Origin: Streptomyces sp. CBMA29
GTDB lineage: Bacteria; Actinomycetota; Actinomycetes; Streptomycetales; Streptomycetaceae
Length of the DNA stretch: 64,000 bases
Direction: 5' to 3'
NCBI RefSeq assembly: GCF_014596445.1
Contig: NZ_MECL01000158.1
Location: forward strand, 1-64,000
The position numbers were made by a program, and so were the translations under genes. Shown here piece after piece: positions 37,787 to 46,381 of this stretch (position 1 is its first letter; each line of letters starts with the position of its first letter). The notes below the pieces were generated by a model. That model saw only the letters and a list, made by a program, of their open reading frames with translations. It made no database searches and was not told where the DNA came from.

Positions 37787-38766
37787 TGGCCGCCGTCGGC
37801 CGCACCTACTGGTTGACCGAACCGTGCCGCATCCGCCGTGAAGACAACAGCGTCCGCGTTGAACGCCCCGACGGAAGCCCGGTCCGCATTCCCATCACCG
37901 ACATCCGCGACTTGATCGCCTTCGACCACATCGACATCAACACCTCCGCCCTGTCCTTGCTCAGCCGCAGTGGAGTCACCCTCCACGTTCTGGACTACTA
38001 CGGGAACCACGCCGGCCACTTCAGCCCGGCGGAGTCCATGGCCTCCGCCAGCGTCGTCAGACGCCAGGTCGAGATCACCGCCGACCCGGCTACCCGCACG
38101 GCAATCGGCCGCTCGCTCGTCCTCGCCACAGCGGAAAACCTCCGCTGGGCTTTGGATACCGACCTGCTCGACCTCGCCCTACAAACCCTGCGCACCGCCC
38201 TTCCCGACTGCCAGGACAGTGACGCAATCATGGGCCAAGAGGGCAACTACCGACGCACGGCTTGGGCGGTCCTCGACACCCAACTCCCCGCCTGGCTGCG
38301 CCTAAACGGCCGCACCCGCCGACCGCCGACAAACGCGGGCAACGCCTTCGTGAGCTACCTCAACTCGCTGGTCTACGCGCGCGTCCTCACCGCCCTGCGC
38401 AGCACGCCACTGCATCCGGCCATCGGCTTCCTCCACTCCGACACCGACCGCCGACGCAACACCCTCGCCCTGGACCTGGCCGAACCCTTCAAGCCCCTCT
38501 TCGCCGAACGGCTCCTCAAACGCACGGCCGCCCAAAAACACCTCAAGGCCAGCGACTTCGAAACCGACGTCGGCCGCGCTTCTCTGAGCAAGGACGGCCG
38601 CAAGAAAGTCGCCGCGCTCGTCCGGGAGGAACTCTCCACCACCGTGTTCCATCGCACCCTCAAACGCCAGGTCAGCTACGAAGAGCTCATCCACCTCGAA
38701 GCCCTCAAACTCGTCCGAATGTGCCTGGAAGAGAAGCCTTACAAGCCGTTCCGGCCCTGGTGGTGA
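37786..38766 (+). CDS. cas1: CRISPR integrase Cas1
   Basis: A 326-residue type I-B Cas1. Catalytic metal ligands are Glu in AIMGQEGNYRRTAW, His in IGFLHSDTDRRR and Asp in TLALDLAEPFKPLF. The N-terminal beta domain reads LISFDH-like as DLIAFDHIDINTSALSLLSR. It ends KPYKPFRPWW and then TGA, directly followed by C. The cas2 reading frame continues in the same frame after this stop. Confidence 0.95.
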   Translation: MAAVGRTYWLTEPCRIRREDNSVRVERPDGSPVRIPITDIRDLIAFDHIDINTSALSLLSRSGVTLHVLDYYGNHAGHFSPAESMASASVVRRQVEITADPATRTAIGRSLVLATAENLRWALDTDLLDLALQTLRTALPDCQDSDAIMGQEGNYRRTAWAVLDTQLPAWLRLNGRTRRPPTNAGNAFVSYLNSLVYARVLTALRSTPLHPAIGFLHSDTDRRRNTLALDLAEPFKPLFAERLLKRTAAQKHLKASDFETDVGRASLSKDGRKKVAALVREELSTTVFHRTLKRQVSYEELIHLEALKLVRMCLEEKPYKPFRPWW

Positions 38767-38772
38767 CCGGAA

Positions 38773-39036
38773 ATCTTCGTCATCCTCGTCTACGACACCG
38801 CCGCCGAGCGCAATCCGAAGGTTCTCAAAACCTGCCGTAAATACCTCCACTGGACCCAACGCAGCGTCTTCCAGGGCGAACTCACCGCCGCCCAATACCG
38901 GGCCCTCATGGCTGCTCTTGCCACGACCATCGACGTGGACTACGACAGCATCGTCACCTACAAGGTCCGCTCCCCGGACATGATCGAATCAACAACCGTC
39001 GGAGTCGCCCTCGGTGGCCCAGGCGACATCCTCTGA
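38773..39036 (+). CDS. cas2: CRISPR integration protein Cas2, no canonical start codon
   Basis: An intact Cas2 coding sequence of about 88 codons: IFVILVYDTAAERNPKVLKT, then TQRSVFQGELTAAQYRALMA, ending GVALGGPGDIL. The catalytic-site Asp of VYD is present. It lies in the same frame as cas1, separated only by TGA, CCG and GAA. Where MFVILVYD is expected, the first codon is ATC, and there is no ATG, GTG, TTG or CTG before the catalytic Asp. The first in-frame ATG is inside ALMAAL, too late for function. It may start weakly at AUC, arise by readthrough of UGA-C as a Cas1-Cas2 fusion, or be inactive. Confidence 0.88.
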   Translation: MFVILVYDTAAERNPKVLKTCRKYLHWTQRSVFQGELTAAQYRALMAALATTIDVDYDSIVTYKVRSPDMIESTTVGVALGGPGDIL

Positions 39037-39124
39037 CCAGGCACGATGCACTACCGACGAACTCCGGGGAAACATTCACGTCCACAGGACGCCGCATGGC
39101 TCTGACCTGTGCCTTTACCCTCGC
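39037..39124 (+). promoter_or_regulatory. Leader of CRISPR array 2
   Basis: It begins right at the cas2 stop. It carries GATGCACTACCG (39045-39056) about 80 bases before the first repeat and CTGACC-4 bases-CCTTTACCCTCG directly before it. Both elements match those in the leader of array 1 in sequence and spacing. Confidence 0.8.
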
Positions 39125-39868
39125 CTCGTCATCAGCCCAGGAGGGTTCGCAACACGGCGGCATCCGCGGTCCGCCGCCAGACGCGGCGCACCTCGTCATC
39201 AGCCCAGGAGGGTTCGCAACCCCACCAGATCGCCGAGTACCACGACGTGCAGCTGACTCGTCATCAGCCCAGGAGGGTTCGCAACGCAGTCCGCCGTCCG
39301 CGCCCTGCGACATCGAACGCCCTCGTCATCAGCCCAGGAGGGTTCGCAACGCGATCCACGCGGCACATACGGCGGCGACCTGGACCCTCGTCATCAGCCC
39401 AGGAGGGTTCGCAACTGGCACACCACCTTGGGCCAGCGTCCGCTGGTCGACTCGTCATCAGCCCAGGAGGGTTCGCAACACGTTCTCTTCTGGCATGACG
39501 AATAGAAGAACTCGCCTCGTCATCAGCCCAGGAGGGTTCGCAACTAGGCGGGGCGTGGCGGAATGGCCAGGAAGTCGGCCCTCGTCATCAGCCCAGGAGG
39601 GTTCGCAACGAGACAGGGCCGCCGGTGTGGACGTGGTGGGCGAAGCTCGTCATCAGCCCAGGAGGGTTCGCAACCGCCGGATGACCTCTTCGTAGCTGCG
39701 CAAGCTCCCACCTCGTCATCAGCCCAGGAGGGTTCGCAACTGGCTCCAGTACCTCGGCCAGGCCCCCGGCCGCCACTCGTCATCAGCCCAGGAGGGTTGC
39801 AACGCGTTCTTGGTGACCGAAACGTGCTCCCGCTCCCATCTCGTGAACAGCCCCAAGAGCGCCGCCAC
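39125..39868 (+). CRISPR. CRISPR array 2, 11 repeats plus one decayed repeat
   Basis: Plus-strand repeats of 29 bases begin CTCGTCATCAGCCC and end GGGTTCGCAAC. Starts are at 39125, 39192, 39257, 39322, 39387, 39451, 39516, 39581, 39646, 39712 and 39776, with spacers of about 35-38 bases. The repeat at 39776 lacks one C. A decayed copy (CTCGTGAACAGCCCC) follows at 39840 with normal spacing and marks the old end. Compared with array 1 in the same sense, the repeats differ at two positions (8 and 29). Transcription should run rightward, away from cas2. Confidence 0.98.
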
Positions 39869-39916
39869 TCGGCCGCTGGGGCCCTAAAGCGCGTGTGATC
39901 ACTCGCTACAAAGAGA

Positions 39917-40213
39917 TCAGCCCGACTCCTGCCGCACGGTGCGGTCCGCAACCGCCATGCGGCTCGACGCGGTCTCAAGACCGACCAGGACCGCGCCGTC
40001 TGTGATCTTGAACCAGCCGTCACGGTCGCTCATCCACCACGTGGACTGGTAGACGGCGAACTGTTTGATCGTTTCGCTGAGGTATCGGGCATCGCCTGCG
40101 GTCACGGCGGTGGTCATCTCGTCGTGGGTGATCTGCGCGGTGCTGCCCGGTGGGATACGGCCCGCTCGTGCGCGGACGTACTCGGGGCGTTCCGCGGAGG
40201 TGGAGTTGGTCAT
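39917..40213 (-). CDS. Hypothetical protein of the conjugative element (98 aa)
   Basis: A 98-residue protein: MTNSTSAERPEYVRARAGRI at the start and YQSTWWMSDRDGWFKITDGA in the middle. The Y-x-STWW pattern recurs in the larger protein encoded at 41241-42074 (YASTWWWLAEEGGDWAKVTT), suggesting related small domains. It lies 13 bases after the DnaB-N gene on the same strand. Function is unknown. Confidence 0.65.
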   Translation of the reverse strand: MTNSTSAERPEYVRARAGRIPPGSTAQITHDEMTTAVTAGDARYLSETIKQFAVYQSTWWMSDRDGWFKITDGAVLVGLETASSRMAVADRTVRQESG

Positions 40214-40226
40214 GGCTGCTCCCCTC

Positions 40227-41219
40227 CTACGGCCGGATGTCGGGCTTGGGGGCAGGGGCGGCTGGGCGTGGTGGAGGCTGGGTCGGAGACGGGGTGGGTT
40301 GGTCGATCCGGTGGTTGGCCGGGGTCGGGGAGGGCCCGGCTATCCGTTGTTCGCTTCTGCCGTGGGTGAGGCCCGCTGCTCCTACTGAAAGGGTCGTACG
40401 GAGTTCGTCGACCAGGAGTTCGCTGCCGATCTCCACCGCGCGGCCGACGACAACGGCCGTTTTCGCCAGCCGCGACAGGTAGTCGGCGTGCCCGGTGGCG
40501 TAGGTGTCCTGCAACGACTGGTCGGGCTGCTGTCGTTCCATCTCCCAGATGACCGTCAGTTCCTCGACGGGCTCGCCGCGTTCCGTCACCGCGATGATGG
40601 CAGCGTAGATCTCCCGGCGCGGGCCCGGCTCGAAGGCCTCGGCTGTAAGCCACTCGACCTGGGCGACTTGGCTCGGGTACGTCACGAGGCAGGCGAGCAG
40701 CAGTTCCTCCTGGTGGGCTCTGGTGCCCGGAGTCGACAGGGGAACATCGGCTGGGACGTACAGCGCCGGTGCGGAATCGGCGAGTTCGGCGGCTACCGCG
40801 GCACGGCTCTGCTGCCGTAGGGCCCGAGCGAGCCGGTCGAGCTGGTGATCTGGGCGGGCTGCGGCTTCGGTGGTGATGCCGTCGGCGTAAGCGGCGAGGT
40901 CCCGTCGGACTGATGCTTCCTCGACGAGTCGGCCGTACACCGTGATGCTCGCGACACCGCGGCTCGCTTCAGCGAGTGCGCCGAGGTATTCGGACGTGAC
41001 GCCCGGGATATCTACTCGCTCGGCGATCGTGGAGAGCGCGTTCGTCGTGTCGGGACCGAGGTCGCTCGAATTCAACAGGGCTGTATAGATGGCACGGTTG
41101 GTGGGGTGGGCGAAGGCTGACGGTTTCACGTAGGAGACTTCGCGGAGGCGGCTCCGGTCGGCCAGCGCCGCTGCGATGAGTGCTTGCTCCGCGCGGAGCA
41201 CGAGATAAGGATCGTTCAC
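40227..41219 (-). CDS. DnaB-like helicase N-terminal domain protein
   Basis: A 330-residue protein with two copies of a DnaB-N-like helical domain: AEQALIAAALADRSRLREVS to TSEYLGALAEASRG, and AHQEELLLACLVTYPSQVAQ to ADYLSRLAKTAVVVGR. No helicase motor is present. The C-terminus is a Pro-rich tail (PTPSPTQPPPRPAAPAPKPD). Such proteins occur in actinobacterial integrative elements, with unclear function. The start is GTG at 41219. Confidence 0.75.
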   Translation of the reverse strand: MNDPYLVLRAEQALIAAALADRSRLREVSYVKPSAFAHPTNRAIYTALLNSSDLGPDTTNALSTIAERVDIPGVTSEYLGALAEASRGVASITVYGRLVEEASVRRDLAAYADGITTEAAARPDHQLDRLARALRQQSRAAVAAELADSAPALYVPADVPLSTPGTRAHQEELLLACLVTYPSQVAQVEWLTAEAFEPGPRREIYAAIIAVTERGEPVEELTVIWEMERQQPDQSLQDTYATGHADYLSRLAKTAVVVGRAVEIGSELLVDELRTTLSVGAAGLTHGRSEQRIAGPSPTPANHRIDQPTPSPTQPPPRPAAPAPKPDIRP

Positions 41220-41240
41220 GGTGCGTTCCTCGTATCGTGC

Positions 41241-42074
41241 TCATCGCGGTGAGCGGATTACTGACCGGTGGCGAGTCTCGCCGCAGCGCTCCGAAGCTGC
41301 TTTCAACCGCTCGGCGGCTGCGTCGAGTTCAGCGGCGAAGGTCGGCGTGGTCACCTTCGCCCAGTCCCCGCCTTCTTCTGCCAGCCACCACCAGGTACTC
41401 GCGTAGCGGACGTATTCGGGAAGGGACGGGCTGAGCGGTCGGGCTTCACCGACGCTGATCGCCCGTTCCATGGCTTCGACGTCCAACTGGTCCGAGGTGG
41501 AGGGCCCGCTGGCACCCATGACGAGGGTCAAGGGCGGGATCCGAGCCCAGGGATCGGCCCGCGCCCATCTCGCCTGGAGCTCGGGGGACTGCGCCGCGAG
41601 GTCACCGAGCGGGACATGCCCCGTACGGCAGCCGGCCGCGTAGTGGGAGGCGGTGCTGGCGATGACCGTACGCAGCTCGATGTGCCAGTAGCGCGCGGCC
41701 TGGCCGGAAGGCTGCGCGGCGGAGTAGATCTCGTGCCGCCAGAGCATGAGCGCCCACAGTTCCTCGATCAGTCCGGGGTGCTCCGCCCAGCAGTCGGGAA
41801 GCCGCGACTCGACGGCGAGTTCGTACCGGTCATAGAGCCAGGTGACCCAACCACGTAGCTCTGTCCACGCCGTGTCGCGCTCGGCCACCGACATGCTGTG
41901 CCATTCCGTCAGCGACAAGGACGGCTGCCCGGCACGGCGCCCGACGGCAGTCCGCTCCCCCGTCGCTCCAGGCCGCGGTCGCGGACGACGAACACGTGGT
42001 CGGCGCTTGAGACGGCGGATGACCGCGAAGGAAGGGACGCCCGGAGACAGCCCGCTGGAATCGACGGCGCTCAT
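41241..42074 (-). CDS. Hypothetical protein of the conjugative element (277 aa)
   Basis: A 277-residue protein with a basic, Arg/Pro-rich N-terminus (RRLKRRPRVRRPRPRPGATG) and a helical centre (WYWHIELRT-like ARYWHIELRTVIASTASHYA). The C-terminal segment (VRYASTWWWLAEEGGDWAKV) is shared with the small protein encoded just downstream. The start at 42074 overlaps the TraG-like stop by 4 bases, so it is translationally coupled to it. I do not recognise a named family. Confidence 0.7.
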   Translation of the reverse strand: MSAVDSSGLSPGVPSFAVIRRLKRRPRVRRPRPRPGATGERTAVGRRAGQPSLSLTEWHSMSVAERDTAWTELRGWVTWLYDRYELAVESRLPDCWAEHPGLIEELWALMLWRHEIYSAAQPSGQAARYWHIELRTVIASTASHYAAGCRTGHVPLGDLAAQSPELQARWARADPWARIPPLTLVMGASGPSTSDQLDVEAMERAISVGEARPLSPSLPEYVRYASTWWWLAEEGGDWAKVTTPTFAAELDAAAERLKAASERCGETRHRSVIRSPR

Positions 42075-43864
42075 AGCGTCTTCCTCCGACGGTAGTTGCG
42101 GGCCCACTCGACCGACTCCGCGTACGCGTCCCGGTCCGGCCCTTCGTAGTGGCGCTCCATCCGCACCTTGACCGCTGGCGTCGTCGCGTGGAACACGAGG
42201 GCTTCGCGGTCCAGCTCGTCGAGGACGCGGATCTCCTCCGGGGTCAACGTCTTTCGGTCCTGGAGGGTGGTCTGGATCGTGGTGCCGTGCACACCGGTCT
42301 GATAGGTCGTCAAGGATTCGCGGTACGTGCCCGCCAGGTCGCTGAACGCGTCGAGTTCTTTGCCGGACAGGCCGCCGAGGGCCACCTTGATCGTCGCCGA
42401 GCCCCAGAGCATCTCGGCACCATCGATACCCCAGCGCTTTCGCGCCTGTGCCTGGCTCTGGAGGACGGCCAGAACAAAGATGCCGGTTCCGCCCGCGAAT
42501 GAGATCAGCTCGGGCAGGTGGGGCAACGGGCTGACGTTGGCGACCTCGTCCAGGAAGAGGCCCAGGGGCGGGTCGAGCCGCCCGCCCGGTGACTCGTTGG
42601 CGATCCTCGTCCCGGTCTCGATCACCTCGTCCACGAAGGCCGAGGTCAGTGGAGCGAGGGCCTTCGCCTGCTTGTCCTTGACCAGAAGGTAGATCGTTCC
42701 GCCGGCTCGCAGCCATTGTTCGATGTCCAACCCTTGGCCGTCGTCAGGGACGAAGGTGTGTTTGGCCGCGCGGGAGAACAGCGGGGTCAGCGCCGTCTGC
42801 ACCGTGGTGAAGAGGTTCGAGCGCGTCTCACTCGGGTTTCGGTACAGGGAGTCGAGCATCTTGGCGACGCCGGGTTCGGCGCCCGGAGCGTTGGCCAGGA
42901 ACTTCACCGACTCGTCCAGCGAGGCGTTGAAGCCCCATTCCAGGACGTGGGCCATGGTCCGGCCGGTTAGCGCGGCGGTGTGCAGCCACGCGGCCAACAA
43001 CGAGGTCGCGGTGAGCCCGAAGTAACCCGAGCCGCTGGAGTCGATCGACGTCTCCGACTTGCCGACTGTAACCATCACATCGGCCCGTTCCATGGCCTTC
43101 CCAAAGTCCTCGCACCCCGAGGTGGGCGACCACTGGACCTGGTCGGGCCAGTCGACCATGCCGGTCGGAGCCATGACGAGAACAGGCCCTCGGGAGCGAC
43201 GGAGAAGAGCGGTGTTCGTCAGGACATCGGGCCTGATGCTGGTCACCAAGGCCGGCCCGTTCCAGGACCGCAACCAGGGGATCACCACTTGGGACGTCTT
43301 GCCCTGCCGCGGGGCAGCGAGCACGATCACGCTGCTCTCGACCGCAGCCCAGAGCAGCGTTCCGCTGACAGCTCGGCCCAGAAGTACGGCGACGTCATGC
43401 GGTCTGATCTTCGCGCCTCGTAGCGAGGGGCGAATCGTCGTGCTCCGGCGGACGACGGCCCTGCCGGACATCGCGCGGTCCAACTGCGCCGTCGAAGCGA
43501 AGCCGCGTACCGAGCGCCCGCGGTTGACGAGCCGGAACACGGCGGCGATCAGCGCGACGAGTCCTGTGACCACCAGGACGGAGGAGACCGCGAATCCTCC
43601 ACGACCGGGAAGGTCGGACCGCACGGTCCGTGGCCACGCCAGCTTCGGATTGTCGAGGTGGTGCGGCAGCTCCCGCGCCACGGCGAAGGACCGGCCGAAG
43701 GCAACGGGCGGCCATCGCGCGTGCGTGAGGAGCCCGGCGAGTTGGCCCGTGGCCCACGTACCGACCGTGATGAGCGCGACCCCGAGTATCAGCAGGACGA
43801 TCAGGTAGTCCGTCGGCTCCGCGAGGAGCGGTCGCCGTGCGACGGTGGAGTTGCCGGAGGCCAT
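42071..43864 (-). CDS. Conjugative coupling protein, TraG/VirD4-like ATPase
   Basis: A 597-residue membrane-anchored ATPase of type IV secretion that delivers DNA to the channel. Two N-terminal membrane segments are visible (YLIVLLILGVALITVGTWAT and VSSVLVVTGLVALIAAVFRL). Walker A is VLAAPRQGKTSQVVIP and Walker B is LGLFLDEVANVSPLP. The C-terminal ATPase part includes AVLQSQAQARKRWG. It looks intact, unlike other genes of the element. Confidence 0.88.
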   Translation of the reverse strand: MASGNSTVARRPLLAEPTDYLIVLLILGVALITVGTWATGQLAGLLTHARWPPVAFGRSFAVARELPHHLDNPKLAWPRTVRSDLPGRGGFAVSSVLVVTGLVALIAAVFRLVNRGRSVRGFASTAQLDRAMSGRAVVRRSTTIRPSLRGAKIRPHDVAVLLGRAVSGTLLWAAVESSVIVLAAPRQGKTSQVVIPWLRSWNGPALVTSIRPDVLTNTALLRRSRGPVLVMAPTGMVDWPDQVQWSPTSGCEDFGKAMERADVMVTVGKSETSIDSSGSGYFGLTATSLLAAWLHTAALTGRTMAHVLEWGFNASLDESVKFLANAPGAEPGVAKMLDSLYRNPSETRSNLFTTVQTALTPLFSRAAKHTFVPDDGQGLDIEQWLRAGGTIYLLVKDKQAKALAPLTSAFVDEVIETGTRIANESPGGRLDPPLGLFLDEVANVSPLPHLPELISFAGGTGIFVLAVLQSQAQARKRWGIDGAEMLWGSATIKVALGGLSGKELDAFSDLAGTYRESLTTYQTGVHGTTIQTTLQDRKTLTPEEIRVLDELDREALVFHATTPAVKVRMERHYEGPDRDAYAESVEWARNYRRRKTL

Positions 43865-44160
43865 TCATGTCCCTACTGTCTTGGGTTCGTTGCGGACAGG
43901 TCCGTCTGGCCGACCTGGGAGGCCAGGTCGGACAGGGTTCACTCGAAGGCGCGAAGAATCCGTTGTTTCGTCGGGAATCCCGAAGCCTCGGCGGTATCCC
44001 TGACGTATGCGCCCATTTGGTGAACGAAGCGGCCGATGACACTGGCCGTGGTCCAGAATGAGTGCTCATAGCGGCGATGGCCGTAGGCGGCCCGGCTGGT
44101 CGCACATGGCCCAAGCCGGCAGCCCGAGAGTCCGGTGAACGTTCCCGGGATACTGGCGTC
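43865..44160. other. Intergenic region, possible gene remnant
   Basis: About 296 bases. On the minus strand 43939-44070 reads FWTTASVIGRFVHQMGAYVR and then DTAEASGFPTKQRILRAFE before a stop, which looks like the C-terminal end of a protein. No start or upstream domain can be found, so I treat it as a possible remnant only. Confidence 0.3.
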
Positions 44161-44685
44161 ATGGCCGTCACCCAACAGCTCGCCCGCATCCCGGCGGAGT
44201 ACCTCGCCACGTGCCGCCAGTCCGCTGGCATGTCGCCGGGCCGCGAACCCCATTGGGATCCGCCGACATACGACGTGCTGGACCTGGACTGGGCTCCGAA
44301 ACTGCTGGAGCGAGCCGGCGAGATTGCCCGGCTCGACGAGGTCCATCTGGATGCTCTCCGCTGGGCCACAGACGGCGACACTGCTCTCGACCTGGCCTTC
44401 CTCAACACCCATCCGCACGCCATCGCCCCCTTCGGACCCGCCCCCACAGCTCTGTCCGCCCCTCAAGTGGCGCGTGTCTCCGAACTGCTTGGCCAGATCA
44501 ACATGCTTGCCCTTCTCGATGCCCTGCCGACCGACGACCGCGAAGCCGGATCCTTGATCGGGCACGGGGCCACCGAGATCACCGGAGGTCCGAGGGCATA
44601 CCTGCTGAGGCACTTCAACGCTCTCCGCGACTTCTACCTTGACGCGGCGAAGCGCCACCTGCTCGTCGTGCTCTGGTGGGACTGA
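44161..44685 (+). CDS. DUF1877-family protein
   Basis: A 174-residue protein of the DUF1877 (YfbM-like) family: MAVTQQLARIPAEYLATCRQ, then VLDLDWAPKLLERAGEI, LDLAFLNTHPHAIAPFG and the C-terminal FYLDAAKRHLLVVLWWD. Such proteins are common in Streptomyces; function is not established. It is the only plus-strand gene among the conjugation genes, so it may be a passenger. Confidence 0.85.
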   Translation: MAVTQQLARIPAEYLATCRQSAGMSPGREPHWDPPTYDVLDLDWAPKLLERAGEIARLDEVHLDALRWATDGDTALDLAFLNTHPHAIAPFGPAPTALSAPQVARVSELLGQINMLALLDALPTDDREAGSLIGHGATEITGGPRAYLLRHFNALRDFYLDAAKRHLLVVLWWD

Positions 44686-44875
44686 ACCGGGACCAACCCA
44701 GCCGTCCCAACCACGAGCAACCGCGCAAGCACGTGACTGCAGGGCTCGGGATTTGCGTGACTGTCCATACGGCCAGCCGCCGGTTCCCCAACCGGCGACC
44801 CCACATAGGCTCTTCACGACGCTCACCCCCTGGGTTCCAACCGCTGGACGCTTCAGAATTGACGAACCCACGGGC

Positions 44876-46378
44876 TTAGACAGCCATGCGCTCGTTGGTG
44901 TAGTAGAGCTGGCGCTCCAGCGGCGAAAGGATCGCCTGGACGACGTGAGAGCTGGACCGGCCGATCTTCCAGATAGCCCGTCCGATCTGCTCGCCGCTCC
45001 ACGACGCGATGTGCGCGCACTCCGTGTCGGTCAGGCCGATGACCTCGCGCGTCATCGCCAAGGGTTCAGTGTCCTGGCGCAGACAGATCCGTACGTCGCA
45101 TGACGCGATCAAATTGCGCGCGATGCTGACCTCTTCGCTGCCCGCCGCGCCAACGGCCTCGAAGTCGGCCAGCCTGTGCGTGCTCAGCACCTGGATGGTG
45201 CCCTGAGCACGACTCAGGCGCAGGTCGGAGTCGAGCTTGCGGACCATCGCGGGTACGCGCATGGCGCGCCAAAGCTCGTCCCGTACGACGAGCCGTACGG
45301 GGCCGCCCGGTTCGTCGATGGCTGCTTGCCCCCAACTGGACACGCAGGCCAGGGTCATCGCCACGGTGTCGTCGCCGCGGCCGTCGATCCGGCTGAGGTC
45401 GACGGTCTGGATCGGGGCGTCGAAGTCCGGTCGTACGGTCGTCGGGCCGTCGAAGAGCCCGCTGAGCGAGCCGCGCACCATGTTGCCCAGGGCGTCGGCG
45501 GCCGGGCGGATCATCTCGCGGAGTTCGGCGATGCTGCGGTCGCGGATCCGCAGTTCCTCGGCCATCTCGGGAAGGGGATCACGCAGAAGGGTCCACACCT
45601 GCGGGATGGTCGGGTCGGCCAGTGTGGTGTTGGCGGTCGCCTGCCCTGAGGCGTGGTGAATGGCGAGGGAAAGTGCCGCCTCCTCCGTCGGGGTGAGATC
45701 GCGCCCGAGACGCATCACCAGGAGAGAGGAGAGGAGGGTGATGCGGCGGCGATGGATCTCGTCCAAGCGCTCGCGGAGCGCCTCCGGGTCCGCGGGGAGA
45801 TTGTGGCCCAACGGCCCGGAGTCCAAGGGGTTGAGGCGATTACGCAAGCCGGGGCCGAGTTCGACAGGGTCGACGCCGAAGGCACGCGCGAGCGGCGCGT
45901 ACTCGTTCTTGATGTCCCCGAGCACGAACGTACGCACGCCGTACGCGGCGAGCCGGGTCACCAAGGACTTCACGGTGGCGGACTTGCCCGCGCCCGGCAC
46001 GCCGGTGATCAGCATGTTGGGGTTGGTGATCAGACCTCGGTGGAGCCACTCGATCGGGTGGCAGGAGAACGCGCCGCCGCTGAGGCAGTCGACACCGACG
46101 TAGACGCCGACGGGCGGCATCGACGCACCGTACAACCACGGGTAGAGAACCTGCACTTGGCCGGTGCTGCCGCGGAAGACGGGGACGGGAGGCGTGATCG
46201 GCGCCCGACCGGCGAAGGGCCGGGCCCACCCTCGTCGCGGCGGGATCGGTTCCTTGCGCGCCTTCGGCGGCTTGGGCGGTCGTACGCGCTGGGGCGCGGC
46301 GGCAGGCGTACCGAGCACCTGGCCGAGGTCGAACGCCGGGAGGTCGGCGGACTTCTTATGCGGCAAACGCGGGCTCAT
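44876..46378 (-). CDS. VirB4/TraC-like conjugation ATPase
   Basis: A 500-residue ATP-binding protein. Walker A is LITGVPGAGKSATVKSLVTR, and VRLVVRDELWRAMRVPAMVR is the Walker B region. VLSTHRLADFEAVGAAGSEE and ASCDVRICLRQDTEPLAMTR follow, as in the lower half of actinobacterial VirB4-type ATPases. It should energise pilus or channel assembly. It starts 3 bases after the SCO6880-like gene ends, in the same operon. Confidence 0.82.
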   Translation of the reverse strand: MSPRLPHKKSADLPAFDLGQVLGTPAAAPQRVRPPKPPKARKEPIPPRRGWARPFAGRAPITPPVPVFRGSTGQVQVLYPWLYGASMPPVGVYVGVDCLSGGAFSCHPIEWLHRGLITNPNMLITGVPGAGKSATVKSLVTRLAAYGVRTFVLGDIKNEYAPLARAFGVDPVELGPGLRNRLNPLDSGPLGHNLPADPEALRERLDEIHRRRITLLSSLLVMRLGRDLTPTEEAALSLAIHHASGQATANTTLADPTIPQVWTLLRDPLPEMAEELRIRDRSIAELREMIRPAADALGNMVRGSLSGLFDGPTTVRPDFDAPIQTVDLSRIDGRGDDTVAMTLACVSSWGQAAIDEPGGPVRLVVRDELWRAMRVPAMVRKLDSDLRLSRAQGTIQVLSTHRLADFEAVGAAGSEEVSIARNLIASCDVRICLRQDTEPLAMTREVIGLTDTECAHIASWSGEQIGRAIWKIGRSSSHVVQAILSPLERQLYYTNERMAV

Positions 46379-46381
46379 CGT

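Noticed and set aside
29535-39868. Self-targeting spacers against genes of this window
   Set aside because: Spacers were compared by eye with the window and no convincing match was seen; a full search was not possible.
39096-39898. Repetitive proteins with SSAQEGSQ-like units on the plus strand
   Set aside because: They are translations of the second CRISPR array.
43939-44871. Minus-strand frame of 310 codons over the DUF1877 gene
   Set aside because: Most of it is antisense to the DUF1877 gene; only its last 40 or so residues look protein-like and are noted as a possible remnant.
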